A DNA stretch of 61,517 bases. It comes from Cyanobacteria bacterium SW_9_44_58. Lineage in GTDB: Bacteria; Cyanobacteriota; Cyanobacteriia; Cyanobacteriales; Rubidibacteraceae. Positions 27,307 to 36,037 of the stretch are shown one piece after another. The DNA lies in NCBI GenBank assembly GCA_003021905.1, contig PXPI01000016.1, positions 1-61,517 on the forward strand. The letters run 5' to 3'. Every line of letters begins with the position of its first letter. Within the stretch, counting starts at the first letter, position 1. The translations under genes and the position numbers were made by a program. Under the pieces are notes generated by a model. It did not search any database. It was given only the letters and a program-made list of their open reading frames with translations, and was not told where the DNA came from.

Positions 27307-28671
27307 TTACTCTGCTACTGCTTCAACAACAGTGCTATGACCCCCATCAGAGCGACTGAGCACCACAATCCAGCAAGCAACCATCGCAACGGTAAGGATG
27401 ATGATATAGGGCAAGAACATTCGCAATCCTAGCCCTTCTGCCATATTGCCTGCCAGCAATGGGAAAATTGCTTTCCCTAAACTGCTAAAGCTAGCAATGA
27501 AACTGATGGAACCGGTTAGCAAGTGACCAGGCACCACATTCGATAGGAAGGCAAATCCTGTGGGTAAAATCGGACCCAGGCAAAATCCGGTTAGTAACAG
27601 CCCAAAGCCATTGGTAATGGTCAAATCAGTAGCATTAAATGCTAAAAGTCCCACAATTGTCCCTATTAAACAGATATTGATTGTTCCTTTGTTGCCTAAT
27701 TTATTCGATACCGGCGCAATACAAAGTCGTCCAACGGTTGATGCTAGCCAATAGCCGCTGACCAACCAACCTGCTAGAACTGCATCCTCGTGGCGATACT
27801 CGGTGAGAAAGGTGTAACTCCAATTGCCCAAGGTCATTTCTGAACCTGCATAAAACAGTAGAAAGAAGGCAAACAACCAGACAAAACGGTATTTTAGAAG
27901 AGTATCTTTGGGTTGATTGTCATGATTTTTGGAACTGGTTTCCGCTGCAGCTTGTTGAGCGTCGGCTTTGCTAAATAACCAGCGAACACTGATTAGCAGT
28001 CCCAAAGTTAGGGCACCAATTCCAAAGTAAACCCAACTCCAACTAAAGTCGGCTTCTAATAATTGCGACACAACGAAAGGACTCAGTAGGGCACCAATTC
28101 CATAGAAGCCGTGAAGATAGTTGAGAAGGGCCGTTTTATTCGGCAAGTTAGCCAAATGAGTATTTAAAGTGGCTTCAAGAATAGCGGCACCAAATCCTAA
28201 TAGGAAAGGAACGCTGAGAAGAATGTAAATTGGCGGTTGCAACGCAAATCCGACAATACCGGTAAGGAAAATCAGGTTGCCAAATCCTAGAAATTTGACA
28301 TTCCCGAGTTTTTTGGATAAGTAGTTGCTGTTTAGCGCTGCCACTAAATAGCCGATGGAGCCAGCGAGGAAAACCAAGCTAAGTATCCCTTTATCGACAT
28401 TGTAATCGTTTCCCCAACGCGGCAGTAAAACACCAATGGCAGCATCATTTGCTCCAAGAAGGATAAAGGTAAGGAATGCAAACCCAATTTGCAGTTTAAC
28501 TCGCAAACTGCTAGTTAATTGTTCAGTTGGCGTTTGTAAATTTTTATCAACGGCTTTGTCATCTTCGGTCGGGCCTTCTGTATCATTGGTTAGTATAGAA
28601 TCAGATTTGGGTGAGGTTTCTTGCGCTTCCGCTGAATCGTGTGTAGCTAAATCTGTATCTGTGTCAGCCAT
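27307..28671 (-). CDS. Major facilitator superfamily transporter, FucP-like
   Basis: About 454 residues with a polar, acidic N-terminal tail of about 55 residues, then roughly 12 hydrophobic helices split by a loop near residue 255-275 (QQAAAETSSKNHDNQPK). The overall pattern, including the ANDAAIGVLLPRWGNDY start and LNTHLANLPNKTALLNYLHGFYGIGALLSP, fits the fucose permease-like and YfkF-like group of MFS carriers. The substrate is unknown. The ATG at 28671 is preferred over 28695 because AGGAGG lies eight bases upstream of it and inside the longer frame. Confidence 0.8.
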   Translation of the reverse strand: MADTDTDLATHDSAEAQETSPKSDSILTNDTEGPTEDDKAVDKNLQTPTEQLTSSLRVKLQIGFAFLTFILLGANDAAIGVLLPRWGNDYNVDKGILSLVFLAGSIGYLVAALNSNYLSKKLGNVKFLGFGNLIFLTGIVGFALQPPIYILLSVPFLLGFGAAILEATLNTHLANLPNKTALLNYLHGFYGIGALLSPFVVSQLLEADFSWSWVYFGIGALTLGLLISVRWLFSKADAQQAAAETSSKNHDNQPKDTLLKYRFVWLFAFFLLFYAGSEMTLGNWSYTFLTEYRHEDAVLAGWLVSGYWLASTVGRLCIAPVSNKLGNKGTINICLIGTIVGLLAFNATDLTITNGFGLLLTGFCLGPILPTGFAFLSNVVPGHLLTGSISFIASFSSLGKAIFPLLAGNMAEGLGLRMFLPYIIILTVAMVACWIVVLSRSDGGHSTVVEAVAE

Positions 28672-28910
28672 GGCATCATCCTCCTTAATTGACATTCAGG
28701 CTCCATCATTCCACTTCCAGAAATTATTCTAGAAAGTCGGTGCTTCTATTGTCGGGAGGGGTTGCAGGCATTAAAGATAATTATTTTTGAAGTTATTCCC
28801 CAATTGCATCAATAACTGCAATGGGCAAGGGGATTTCTCATCGTATTAGAGCTAGCGGCCTTAAACAACAGCTTGGCTCAGGGGATTGTCCTGAAAACGC
28901 AGTATTCACT

Positions 28911-29708
28911 TTAACTGTTGCCACGTAGAAGTTGAATCGATTGGGCAGTTAAAAAGAGACCGAGCACAATATAACTGGCAAAAACGACTAAGCTTGTTGT
29001 ATCTAAAGTCCCTTGAACAAGCGTATCGTAGTTGGACAATAAAGAAATATGTTCGAACACTTCTCCTAAGGCACCGGTAAAGCGATTGGCAATTAAATCG
29101 GTTACCCACAAAAACAAGACGATGGCAAAGGTGATAACGGCAGCAAAAATGGTGCTGTCAGTTAAAGAAGAGATAAACATTCCCAACGAAAGAATTGCTC
29201 CTGCCAAGAGAATTAAAGCCAGGTGGGCAATTAACGGAACGGCAGGGGGAACGGGAGAATTCGCCGCATTAAAAATAAAAATTTCGTAACCTAAAATCGG
29301 GATAATCATCACTGTAAAAAATGCCAGTGCGCCCAATAGTTTTCCCACAGCAATTACCCAATTGGTAAGGGGAGAAGTGGCAAGAAGTTCCAGGGTTCCC
29401 CGTTTACGTTCTTCTGTATATAATCCCATAGAAAGAACAGGAAGAATAAATAAGACCAGCGACCCTAAAAAACCAAAATAAATTTTAATAAATTGATAAG
29501 CCACATCAATGGGAGGCGTGGGAATGCTTTGTTGTTCCCGTTGACTTACTTGCTGGATAATTCCTTCTGGGCCTAATAAAATAGAGACGAAAAAGAAGCC
29601 TGAAAGCAGCCAAAATACAGTCGCGATTAAATAGGCTAAGGGGGATGTTAAATAGCTTTGTAATTCCCGACGGAAAATGGCAAGCAGGTTATTTAGAAGA
29701 ATCATCAT
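28911..29708 (-). CDS. ABC-2 type exporter permease
   Basis: A 265-residue integral membrane subunit with about six helices. It begins with a cytoplasmic amphipathic segment (LLAIFRRELQSYLTSPLAYL) and contains the ABC-2 hallmark MGLYTEERKRGTLELLATSPLTNW (about residues 90-113; the first 20 define it). It matches the GldF/NatB-like permease type. The cognate ATPase gene is 9 bp upstream on the same strand. The third gene often found with this pair (a GldG-like periplasmic protein) is not present; downstream there is a 239-bp gap to the MFS start in which I see nothing convincing. Confidence 0.85.
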   Translation of the reverse strand: MMILLNNLLAIFRRELQSYLTSPLAYLIATVFWLLSGFFFVSILLGPEGIIQQVSQREQQSIPTPPIDVAYQFIKIYFGFLGSLVLFILPVLSMGLYTEERKRGTLELLATSPLTNWVIAVGKLLGALAFFTVMIIPILGYEIFIFNAANSPVPPAVPLIAHLALILLAGAILSLGMFISSLTDSTIFAAVITFAIVLFLWVTDLIANRFTGALGEVFEHISLLSNYDTLVQGTLDTTSLVVFASYIVLGLFLTAQSIQLLRGNS

Positions 29709-29717
29709 CAGTTGTTT

Positions 29718-30674
29718 CTAATTCGTATTGGTCGTCGGTTGATCTTGAGCGGTCAATTCTAGGAAGACGTCTTCTAAAGTCGGTCGATCGCGCTGCATTT
29801 CGTATAGATGAAAGCCGGCGTTAACAACAACAGTGGCAATTTTATCCCCTGGTTCGGTATTGGGAAGACAAGTAATTTTGACAGTCAAACGCTCTCGGTT
29901 TTCTTGAGGAGAAATTGTAACAGAAGCAACTTCTTCTAAGGAATTGAGGAGATTTTCCAGTTCTTCGGCTTCTCCGGCAACATCTAGGGTATAGCCGCCC
30001 CCTCCGGCTAATTCGGCGGTTAAATTGTCTGGCGTGTTCGTGGCAACCACGCTGCCGTTGGAAATGATGGTTACGCGATCGCAGGTCATGCTCACTTCCG
30101 ATAAGATATGGGTGGAAAGAATAATGGTATGATCCCCTGCTAAATTTTGAATTAGATTTCGCACTTCAATCATTTGCCGGGGATCCAAGCCGATGGTGGG
30201 TTCGTCTAAAACAATGACTGGGGGATTATGAACAATCGCTTGAGCGACGCCCACCCGTTGGCGATATCCTTTTGATAATTTGCGAATTAAAGTATGGCGT
30301 TTTTCTTCTAGGAAACAGCGTTCAAGGGCGCGATTGATTTGCTGAGCGCGATCGCGCCGGGAAACCCCTTTAATTTGCGTCACAAAGGCTAAAAACCCTT
30401 GCACAGTCATATCCAGATATAAGGGGGGATGTTCCGGTAAATAACCAATTCGTTTGCGGACATCAAGGGAATGCTGATGCACTTCATAGCTGCCGATTTT
30501 TGCGGTTCCCGTACTAGCTGAAAGATACCCGGTCAAAATCCGCATTGTTGTTGTTTTACCGGCGCCATTTGGTCCTAAAAACCCCAAAATTTCCCCTTCT
30601 TTCACAGAAAAGGTAACATCAGTAATGGCAGGAGTTGAACCAAAGGATTTACTGAGATTTTCAACTTCAATCAT
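29718..30674 (-). CDS. ABC-2 type exporter ATPase (GldA/CcmA type)
   Basis: 318 residues. Walker A GPNGAGKTT near residue 35, ABC signature LSKGYRQRVGVAQA near residue 133, Walker B VIVLDEPTIGLD near residue 155, and the H-loop STHILSE. A C-terminal extension (about residues 220-318) with an ETEL-type regulatory region ends DRPTLEDVFLELT. It powers the adjacent permease. Its start lies only 27 bp from that of the divergent porin, so regulatory sequences must overlap coding DNA. Confidence 0.9.
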   Translation of the reverse strand: MIEVENLSKSFGSTPAITDVTFSVKEGEILGFLGPNGAGKTTTMRILTGYLSASTGTAKIGSYEVHQHSLDVRKRIGYLPEHPPLYLDMTVQGFLAFVTQIKGVSRRDRAQQINRALERCFLEEKRHTLIRKLSKGYRQRVGVAQAIVHNPPVIVLDEPTIGLDPRQMIEVRNLIQNLAGDHTIILSTHILSEVSMTCDRVTIISNGSVVATNTPDNLTAELAGGGGYTLDVAGEAEELENLLNSLEEVASVTISPQENRERLTVKITCLPNTEPGDKIATVVVNAGFHLYEMQRDRPTLEDVFLELTAQDQPTTNTN

Positions 30675-30701
30675 AGATACAGGGAGGGGAAATCATTTGT
30701 T

Positions 30702-32213
30702 ATGCATCGCTGTTATCTCATTTTAATTACCCTAACGATTACTTTACTTGCTAGTATTTCAAAAAGCAATGCCCAAGCTGATGCCTCTCTTTCTTCACCC
30801 ATTATTCCAGTGAGCGAATTAAAAGATGTTGAACCTGGCGACTGGGCATTTTCGGCTTTACAGCAGCTGCAACAACGCTATCAATGCATTGAAGGCTATC
30901 CTAACCAAACCTTTCGCGGGAGACAAGGCATTAATCGCTATGAATTCGCCGCTTTTTTAAATCGGTGTTTAACTCAATTAGAAAAAAGCATTCGGGCAGA
31001 AGAACAGGCAGCCATTCAACGGTTGCAAACGGAATTTGCTCAGGAGTTGGCCATTTTGCGAGGAAAAGCGGATGCCACAACCGCCCGAGTGCGTGAACTG
31101 GAAATTACGCAGTTTTCCCCTACAACCAAGTTGCAGGGAGTGGTGAATTTTGTTGCCGCTAATAGCGCCCAAGCTGGAGAAGACAGCGGCGTTGTCTTGC
31201 AAGCGCGATCGCGCCTCAATTTTAACACCAGTTTCACCGGTCGCGATTTGCTTCTCACCTGCTTCACAGTAGGCAATAGCATTCCCCCCGACTTAGCCGA
31301 TGGCAGCAGCGAATTTACCCAAACCCATCAATGGCGCGGCAATACCAACAACAACCTCACCCTCAGCAAGCTTAGTTATCGCTTTCCTCTCGGGGAAAAC
31401 GCGATCGCGATGTTAACGCCCCGAGGCGGCTATCATGCCGACTATAACAGCCCTGCGGTCAATCCCTTTTTTGAAGACGCTAACGCGGGAACCACCACCC
31501 TCTCCACGTTTGCCCAACGGAATCCCATTCTCAGTTTAGGCGGGGGAAGCGGGGTGGCAATTTCCTATGCTATGAATCTAGATCTTCTTATTGGGGCAGG
31601 TTATTATGCCCCCAAGGCAAGTCAGCCCGAAAGCGGTTTATTTAACGGTTCTTACAGCGCTGGCTTGCGAGTAAAATGGGAGGCAGCAGATGATCTCTCT
31701 TTTGGGGTAAACTACTTACATAGTTACTTTGAACAAGGAGAATTCGGTTTTAATGACGGTCTCGCTGATGCCTCGACAGTAGTTGGTACAGCAGTAGTGA
31801 ATAATACCCTAGCCCAATTTCCGACTGTCACCAACGCCTATGGGATTGAAATGTTGTGGCAAGCCCATCCTAAATTAGCCTTTGGCGGCCGGTTGGGTTA
31901 TACTGACGTTAAAGCGCTTAGTCAGGGAGATGGAGAAATTTGGAATTACTCCTTCTCTGTTGTTTTGCCAAAGTTGGGTCAAGGCAATAACTTGGCTGGC
32001 CTGATTATTGGCGCTCAACCTTATTTAGGCAGTCTAGAAGGAACTTCCCAACTTAATAATCAGATTCCTTGGCATTTAGAAGGATTTTATCGATGGCAAG
32101 TTAGCGATCAAGTTTCAATTACCCCAGGTATCATTTGGCATCCCAATCCCAATCAAGATCCCACTGAAACTGATGTTGTAACAGGCACAATGAAAATGAC
32201 AGTCACATTTTAA
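30702..32213 (+). CDS. SLH-domain outer-membrane porin (OprB / iron-uptake porin type)
   Basis: A 503-residue outer-membrane protein. A signal peptide (ILITLTITLLASISKSNAQA) precedes an SLH domain (about residues 36-95; EPGDWAFSALQQL, FRGRQGINRYEFA) that anchors to peptidoglycan. A short coiled-coil follows (EEQAAIQRLQTEFAQELAIL), and then a beta-barrel of alternating strands ending in an aromatic residue (MKMTVTF), as required for outer-membrane assembly. Such porins are the main solute or iron channels of cyanobacteria. AGGGAGGGG lies 12 nt before the ATG. A weak terminator follows. Confidence 0.88.
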   Translation: MHRCYLILITLTITLLASISKSNAQADASLSSPIIPVSELKDVEPGDWAFSALQQLQQRYQCIEGYPNQTFRGRQGINRYEFAAFLNRCLTQLEKSIRAEEQAAIQRLQTEFAQELAILRGKADATTARVRELEITQFSPTTKLQGVVNFVAANSAQAGEDSGVVLQARSRLNFNTSFTGRDLLLTCFTVGNSIPPDLADGSSEFTQTHQWRGNTNNNLTLSKLSYRFPLGENAIAMLTPRGGYHADYNSPAVNPFFEDANAGTTTLSTFAQRNPILSLGGGSGVAISYAMNLDLLIGAGYYAPKASQPESGLFNGSYSAGLRVKWEAADDLSFGVNYLHSYFEQGEFGFNDGLADASTVVGTAVVNNTLAQFPTVTNAYGIEMLWQAHPKLAFGGRLGYTDVKALSQGDGEIWNYSFSVVLPKLGQGNNLAGLIIGAQPYLGSLEGTSQLNNQIPWHLEGFYRWQVSDQVSITPGIIWHPNPNQDPTETDVVTGTMKMTVTF

Positions 32214-32216
32214 TTG

Positions 32217-32245
32217 CGATTTTAATCAAAATCGAGGGCTTTTTA
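32217..32245 (+). terminator. Probable terminator of the porin gene
   Basis: CGATTTT pairs with AAAATCG around a four-base loop and is followed, after AGGGC, by five T. Confidence 0.55.
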
Positions 32246-32368
32246 TTATCAAAGAAAAAAAAATATTGATCTCATCTATGAGCCATCAGTAAATTATGAA
32301 TAAGTAATTAATTACATTTCTTCTAAACTGATTTAAAGGAATGTTAAGTGTTTTTAGTTAGGGTTGTG

Positions 32369-32872
32369 ATGCAACAACTTATTGAAGTATTAATTGAAAA
32401 TTATGGCTTTGAACTTAGCAATGAAACACCGCAAGAATTAGCCGTGCGGTGGTTAGAAGAATATGACGCCCATTGGGTTCGGTTAGCCATTATTGAAGCC
32501 CTTTACTTAGGACGCTATAAAGCCGTTTCTGTGGAACAAATTCTCACTCTCTGGTCGAGTCGCGGTCAACCGAAATTTCACTTTACCCATGAATTTGAAA
32601 GATTAATCTGTCGTCGCTTGCCCACTGCCCTGCGTCAACTTGCTAGAGAAGGGGAACAACAACCGATTTCTGCAGTTGAAGCAACTTCACCAGCAGCGAG
32701 GGAACAGCACAAGGAAGAGGCAATTGATGTTGACGAAGCGGATGAAGAAGATGAGGAACATGAGGAATCAGAAAATAATCATCCCTTTAGTATTAACCGC
32801 TTTACCCCTTTACTTGACCGCTCTCGCTTTTACTCCAAATTGAAAGCCGTTGCTGATGATCAAAGCAATTAA
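32369..32872 (+). CDS. Conserved hypothetical protein with acidic linker
   Basis: 167 residues from the ATG at 32369 (a GTG at 32348 would add seven). The N-terminal 90 residues are helical (QQLIEVLIENYGFEL, ETPQELAVRWLEEYDAHWVRLAIIEAL with YLGRYKAVSVEQIL), suggesting a small DNA- or protein-binding domain. A long acidic stretch (about 115-145, mostly Glu and Asp) separates it from a short C-terminal motif, INRFTPLLDRSRFYSKL. I recall the layout as common in cyanobacteria but cannot name a function. Its stop overlaps the cpcS-like stop by four bases, tail to tail. Confidence 0.6.
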   Translation: MQQLIEVLIENYGFELSNETPQELAVRWLEEYDAHWVRLAIIEALYLGRYKAVSVEQILTLWSSRGQPKFHFTHEFERLICRRLPTALRQLAREGEQQPISAVEATSPAAREQHKEEAIDVDEADEEDEEHEESENNHPFSINRFTPLLDRSRFYSKLKAVADDQSN

Positions 32873-33414
32873 GCATTAAGGCGTCGAATTTCGGAATAAA
32901 ACATCACCCATCCTTGTTCGCCGGTTTCGTTTTCTTCCCAAACCGTTCGCAACCGTAAGTTGGGATGAGCAAACCACAAGCGTTCTTTAATTAAACCATT
33001 GGTATTGTTAAATGTGGAAAGGGTTAATGCCTCATCCTCTCCCATAACAAAATTGCCAACAATTGGCGATTGGTCGCGATTAACAAGTTTTTGGATCAAT
33101 TGACCTTTTTGGAGTTGTTCATCATCCGGAATCAGAACAATCAAACTAGCGCCTTTTTCCCCCACTGATTGATTATCCCAACTGATTTTTGCCCCTGCTA
33201 AATTTCGGTTTTCTTCTTGTTGTACCGGATTGCCATTGATTCGAGCCGAAGCTTGGCGACATAAATCGACAACCGTATTATCATCTTGATTCAGCAATTC
33301 CACAGTTAATTCCGCTTTCCCATTTTCCACTTTTTTTTGGGCGAGATCATAGCGGGTGCGTTGGGTAAACCACTTGCCTTCACTTTGTTCAAAAAAGGTT
33401 TTAATGTTAGTCAT
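32869..33414 (-). CDS. Phycobiliprotein lyase, CpcS/CpeS family
   Basis: A lipocalin-fold chaperone that attaches phycocyanobilin or a related bilin to cysteines of phycobiliproteins. 181 residues, near the family norm. Family features are an N-terminal FFEQSEGKWFTQRTRYDL, VGNFVMGEDEALTLST in the middle barrel and RLWFAHPNLRLRTV followed by a C-terminal FYSEIRR. I cannot decide between CpcS, CpcU and CpeS. It is the third gene of a vanY-nblB-cpcS series on the minus strand (32 bp after the NblB-like stop). Confidence 0.82.
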   Translation of the reverse strand: MTNIKTFFEQSEGKWFTQRTRYDLAQKKVENGKAELTVELLNQDDNTVVDLCRQASARINGNPVQQEENRNLAGAKISWDNQSVGEKGASLIVLIPDDEQLQKGQLIQKLVNRDQSPIVGNFVMGEDEALTLSTFNNTNGLIKERLWFAHPNLRLRTVWEENETGEQGWVMFYSEIRRLNA

Positions 33415-33446
33415 GGTTGGTCATGTAATCGCTAAGTTCAAGTCAA

Positions 33447-34112
33447 TTAAGTGTTGAGTTTTTCCAGAGAAAGTGCAGCTGCCTGACTCACTTGGGGATG
33501 GCTATCTTTTTGTAAATAATTCAAAGCAGAAATACTCTGTTCTTCGGCAGGCAAATTGCCAAGAGCTTCTGCAAGACGTTGACGCACTATCCAATCCTCG
33601 GATTGCACAAAGCGTAACATTCGGTCTAAAGAATCGCTGCTTTTGATTTCTCCCAAAGCCGCGATCGCGGCTTGCTGTAAAACAACTTCCTCACTGTTGA
33701 GGGCTTGTTGTAAAACGGCTTTTGCTTCGGGATTTTGCAAATTGCCCAAAGACACCGCCGCACTAAAGCGAACCAGCCAGTGAGTATCTTCATAAAACAA
33801 TCGTACCAACGGCTCAAAGGCCCGCGGATCTTGGAGGTAGCCAAAAGCCCCAGCCGCATCAGCCCGAATGCCGTAATCGTCATCTTCTAGAAATTCTAAA
33901 AGAAGCGAAAAGGATTCAGCAGTGGGTTTCAACCCTAAGGCAAACACGGCCATAGACCGAATTTGTAAACTCTCATCATATAAAACTTTTTTAATTAAGG
34001 GAACTGCACTTTCGGGTTCCACATCTCTCAATTGGGCCAATGCCACCATCCGATCGCGCTGATTGGAACTTTCAAGTTGTTGAGCCAGTTCCGCTAACTT
34101 AACGTTACTCAT
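33447..34112 (-). CDS. HEAT-repeat protein, NblB/CpcE-like
   Basis: 221 residues made almost wholly of HEAT-like (PBS lyase) repeats, for example LAQLRDVEPESAVPLIKKVL, MAVFALGLKPTAESFSLLLE, AAGAFGYLQDPRAFEPLVRL and AAIAALGEIKSSDSLDRMLR. The length and repeat type match NblB, needed for phycobilisome degradation under starvation, better than the CpcE/CpcF lyases. The position next to a CpcS-type lyase supports a phycobiliprotein role. The start overlaps the vanY stop (ATGA), so the two are translationally coupled. Confidence 0.78.
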   Translation of the reverse strand: MSNVKLAELAQQLESSNQRDRMVALAQLRDVEPESAVPLIKKVLYDESLQIRSMAVFALGLKPTAESFSLLLEFLEDDDYGIRADAAGAFGYLQDPRAFEPLVRLFYEDTHWLVRFSAAVSLGNLQNPEAKAVLQQALNSEEVVLQQAAIAALGEIKSSDSLDRMLRFVQSEDWIVRQRLAEALGNLPAEEQSISALNYLQKDSHPQVSQAAALSLEKLNT

Positions 34113-34939
34113 GATTGTTTATCTTGATAAAATGTTTCTAAACTTGATTTATTGCCCACATATCGCCAATGCCAGGGTTCATAGCCAATTTCTTCATGAT
34201 CCTTGGGAAACGAGAGTTCAAAGCTGTAGCGAGGGGCATTTTCTTTTAACCAACGAAATGCCTCGGTTTTAGCAAAACTTTTTTTCACATGGGTAGCAGG
34301 GGCATTCCCATCGCCGATATCAATGGCATAACCGGTATGATGTTCACTATAGCCTGGCGGCGCACTTACTTCAGCGCGTTCGGTCGTCACTTGTCCCCGT
34401 TTCGCTTTAATCCCAAAAAATAGATATTCCTGTTCTTCCACTGAACGAAATCCGGACAAAGGAACTAACGAGACGCCATCTCGGCGCGCGGCTGCTTGCA
34501 TTTCCAGAAACGCTTTTGCGGCTGGGGTTCTTAATTTAATCCGACCATCTGCTGTTAGGGCTGTTAAAGTCTCAGCGGGGGCTTGTTGATAAGGTAAATG
34601 TCCTAGCAACTCCTTACTCGTTTCAGTGTTAGCCGATGTTTTGTCCAAAGAAGACAGCGATTTCGGCGAACTGCTATTTTCTTGATTTTCTTCAGCGATG
34701 GCCGATTCTTTTTCCGGTGAATCAGACACACTCTCTTCCGATTGCGGCGCCGAGGTGACATTGGGTTCAGAATTTTGATCCCATAAATAACCCCCTGCAA
34801 TAGCCACAAGCAGGCTTAATCCCAAGCCGCTGCCAAGTAAAAGCCATAAGCGGCTGCGTTTTGTCTCAGGAACAGGAGTGACATCTCTCAGGGCTTCTGG
34901 AATTTCATCAGGGGAAGATTGATTGTTCCCGACAGACAA
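34109..34939 (-). CDS. VanY-type D-alanyl-D-alanine carboxypeptidase, membrane-anchored
   Basis: Trims the terminal D-Ala of peptidoglycan stem peptides. 276 residues: a short cytoplasmic start, one membrane helix (about 31-50, LLLGSGLGLSLLVAIAGGYL), a Ser/Glu-rich linker (about 55-105), then the zinc peptidase domain. The metal and catalytic motifs SEHHTGYAIDIGD and WHWRYVG are intact. It heads the vanY-nblB-cpcS series. The promoter should lie in the 418-bp gap to doxX. Confidence 0.87.
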   Translation of the reverse strand: MSVGNNQSSPDEIPEALRDVTPVPETKRSRLWLLLGSGLGLSLLVAIAGGYLWDQNSEPNVTSAPQSEESVSDSPEKESAIAEENQENSSSPKSLSSLDKTSANTETSKELLGHLPYQQAPAETLTALTADGRIKLRTPAAKAFLEMQAAARRDGVSLVPLSGFRSVEEQEYLFFGIKAKRGQVTTERAEVSAPPGYSEHHTGYAIDIGDGNAPATHVKKSFAKTEAFRWLKENAPRYSFELSFPKDHEEIGYEPWHWRYVGNKSSLETFYQDKQS

Positions 34940-35357
34940 GATTTCTCCTCCAAGACCGTGATGGGCATCTCTTAGTTTAGCAAAAGGTAGAAATACAAGA
35001 CTTTAGGCTTAGTGTTTCCACTTTCTTAAAATTCTCTGAGAAAGAAAACCAATTTTACTAAGTTTTATTGCGATTTATTTATTTTTATTTTATATTATTA
35101 ATTAAAGGATCAAGAAAACTTAATACTATCTCTCAACAATCAAAGTCGCTAGGGTCATCAATGATGCTTTCTTTCTGAAATAGAAGGCGCTTCCTATTGC
35201 CATTGGTCAAATTAATTAAAAAAACGACTCTACAGTCTATCGAAGGAGGAGAAGCGAAAACAACAGTTGGGAGTTGTCAAATTATGACCCTTGGCTAATT
35301 TGACACTTTGGCGCGCAATCCTTTTATGCCAGTGATCAAAGGTAAAACTTAAAAAGC
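34940..35357. other. 418-bp divergent intergenic region, vanY and doxX
   Basis: AT-rich, with no open frame of note and no RNA I can name. The doxX-proximal third carries a perfect 10-bp inverted repeat (35275-35305), and the half-site TCAAATTA occurs again at 35208-35215. A good Shine-Dalgarno (AAGGAGGAG, about 35243-35251) has no start codon at usable distance apart from a six-codon TTG frame. Confidence 0.5.
35275..35305 (+). promoter_or_regulatory. Perfect 10-bp inverted repeat upstream of doxX
   Basis: TGTCAAATTA (35275-35284) and TAATTTGACA (35296-35305) are exact reverse complements separated by 11 bp, ending 52 bp before the doxX ATG. The spacing fits an operator for a dimeric regulator; a transcribed hairpin is the alternative. 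Confidence 0.5.
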
Positions 35358-35900
35358 ATGTTTCAAACCATACGCGATTTATCAGCAAAACTTTTTCGTT
35401 CTAATTTCAGCCCCAACTACTGGTCTCAATTGGCTTGGGCTGTTTTACGAGTCGTCGTTGGGATTATGATGATTCACAATGGCATTGATAAACTTTCTGA
35501 CATTGAGAATTTTGCCACCGCTTATGTGGAAGTCATTGGTCTTCCTTTTCCCATTTTCTTCAGCTATGTGGCAGGTTACACAGAATTAATCGGGGCGCCG
35601 CTGGTGGCGTTAGGGTTCTTAACTCGTCCGGCGGCTTTAGGTTTATTGGGAACTATGGCAGTTGCCATGTACCACCATATTTTAGTTGCAGGTTTCAGCA
35701 TCCCCTATTTAGAACTATCTGCAATTTATGCCAGTTGCTTTCTCTTCTTTTTCATCAATGGTGCCGGCTTGTTCTCTGTGGATACCTTGATCAGCAGTTG
35801 GTTAAGCAGCCGAACCTTTGCTCTGGAAGAGCAGCCTGAATCCATCCGCCAAGATAGTCAACAGGCTGCTGACAAAAGCGAAGAAAAAGTTACCTCTTAA
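35358..35900 (+). CDS. DoxX-family membrane protein
   Basis: 180 residues with four hydrophobic helices, as in DoxX/DoxD. Characteristic text is AVLRVVVGIMMIHNGIDKL at the first helix and FFSYVAGYTELIGAPLVALG at the second. Members occur in thiosulfate:quinone oxidoreductase and in oxidative-stress membrane complexes; the role here is open. The C-terminal 35 residues are polar and cytoplasmic. It is a single-gene unit, with a palindrome upstream and a strong terminator downstream. Confidence 0.82.
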   Translation: MFQTIRDLSAKLFRSNFSPNYWSQLAWAVLRVVVGIMMIHNGIDKLSDIENFATAYVEVIGLPFPIFFSYVAGYTELIGAPLVALGFLTRPAALGLLGTMAVAMYHHILVAGFSIPYLELSAIYASCFLFFFINGAGLFSVDTLISSWLSSRTFALEEQPESIRQDSQQAADKSEEKVTS

Positions 35901-35933
35901 TAGCGTTTCACCACTACTGAAATAACGAATTCG

Positions 35934-35966
35934 AGAGCGATCTTACCAGATTGCTCTCTTTTTTTA
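35934..35966 (+). terminator. Rho-independent terminator of doxX
   Basis: A 10-bp stem, GAGAGCGATC with GATTGCTCTC (one G-U), and a six-base loop are followed by seven T. Confidence 0.88.
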
Positions 35967-36037
35967 AGAAAACAAATTTCTTGCATTCTGTCAAAGATTA
36001 AACTGTCTTAACACAATTCCCTGCTTTGATTGATGAA

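Noticed and set aside
28821-28928. Short frame starting MGKGISHRIRASG upstream of the ABC permease.
   Set aside because: It overlaps the permease 3' end, lacks a Shine-Dalgarno, and its composition is not protein-like.
35243-35290. Strong Shine-Dalgarno (AAGGAGGAG) upstream of doxX suggesting a small gene.
   Set aside because: The only frame is six codons from a TTG at 17 nt spacing; it is not a plausible gene.
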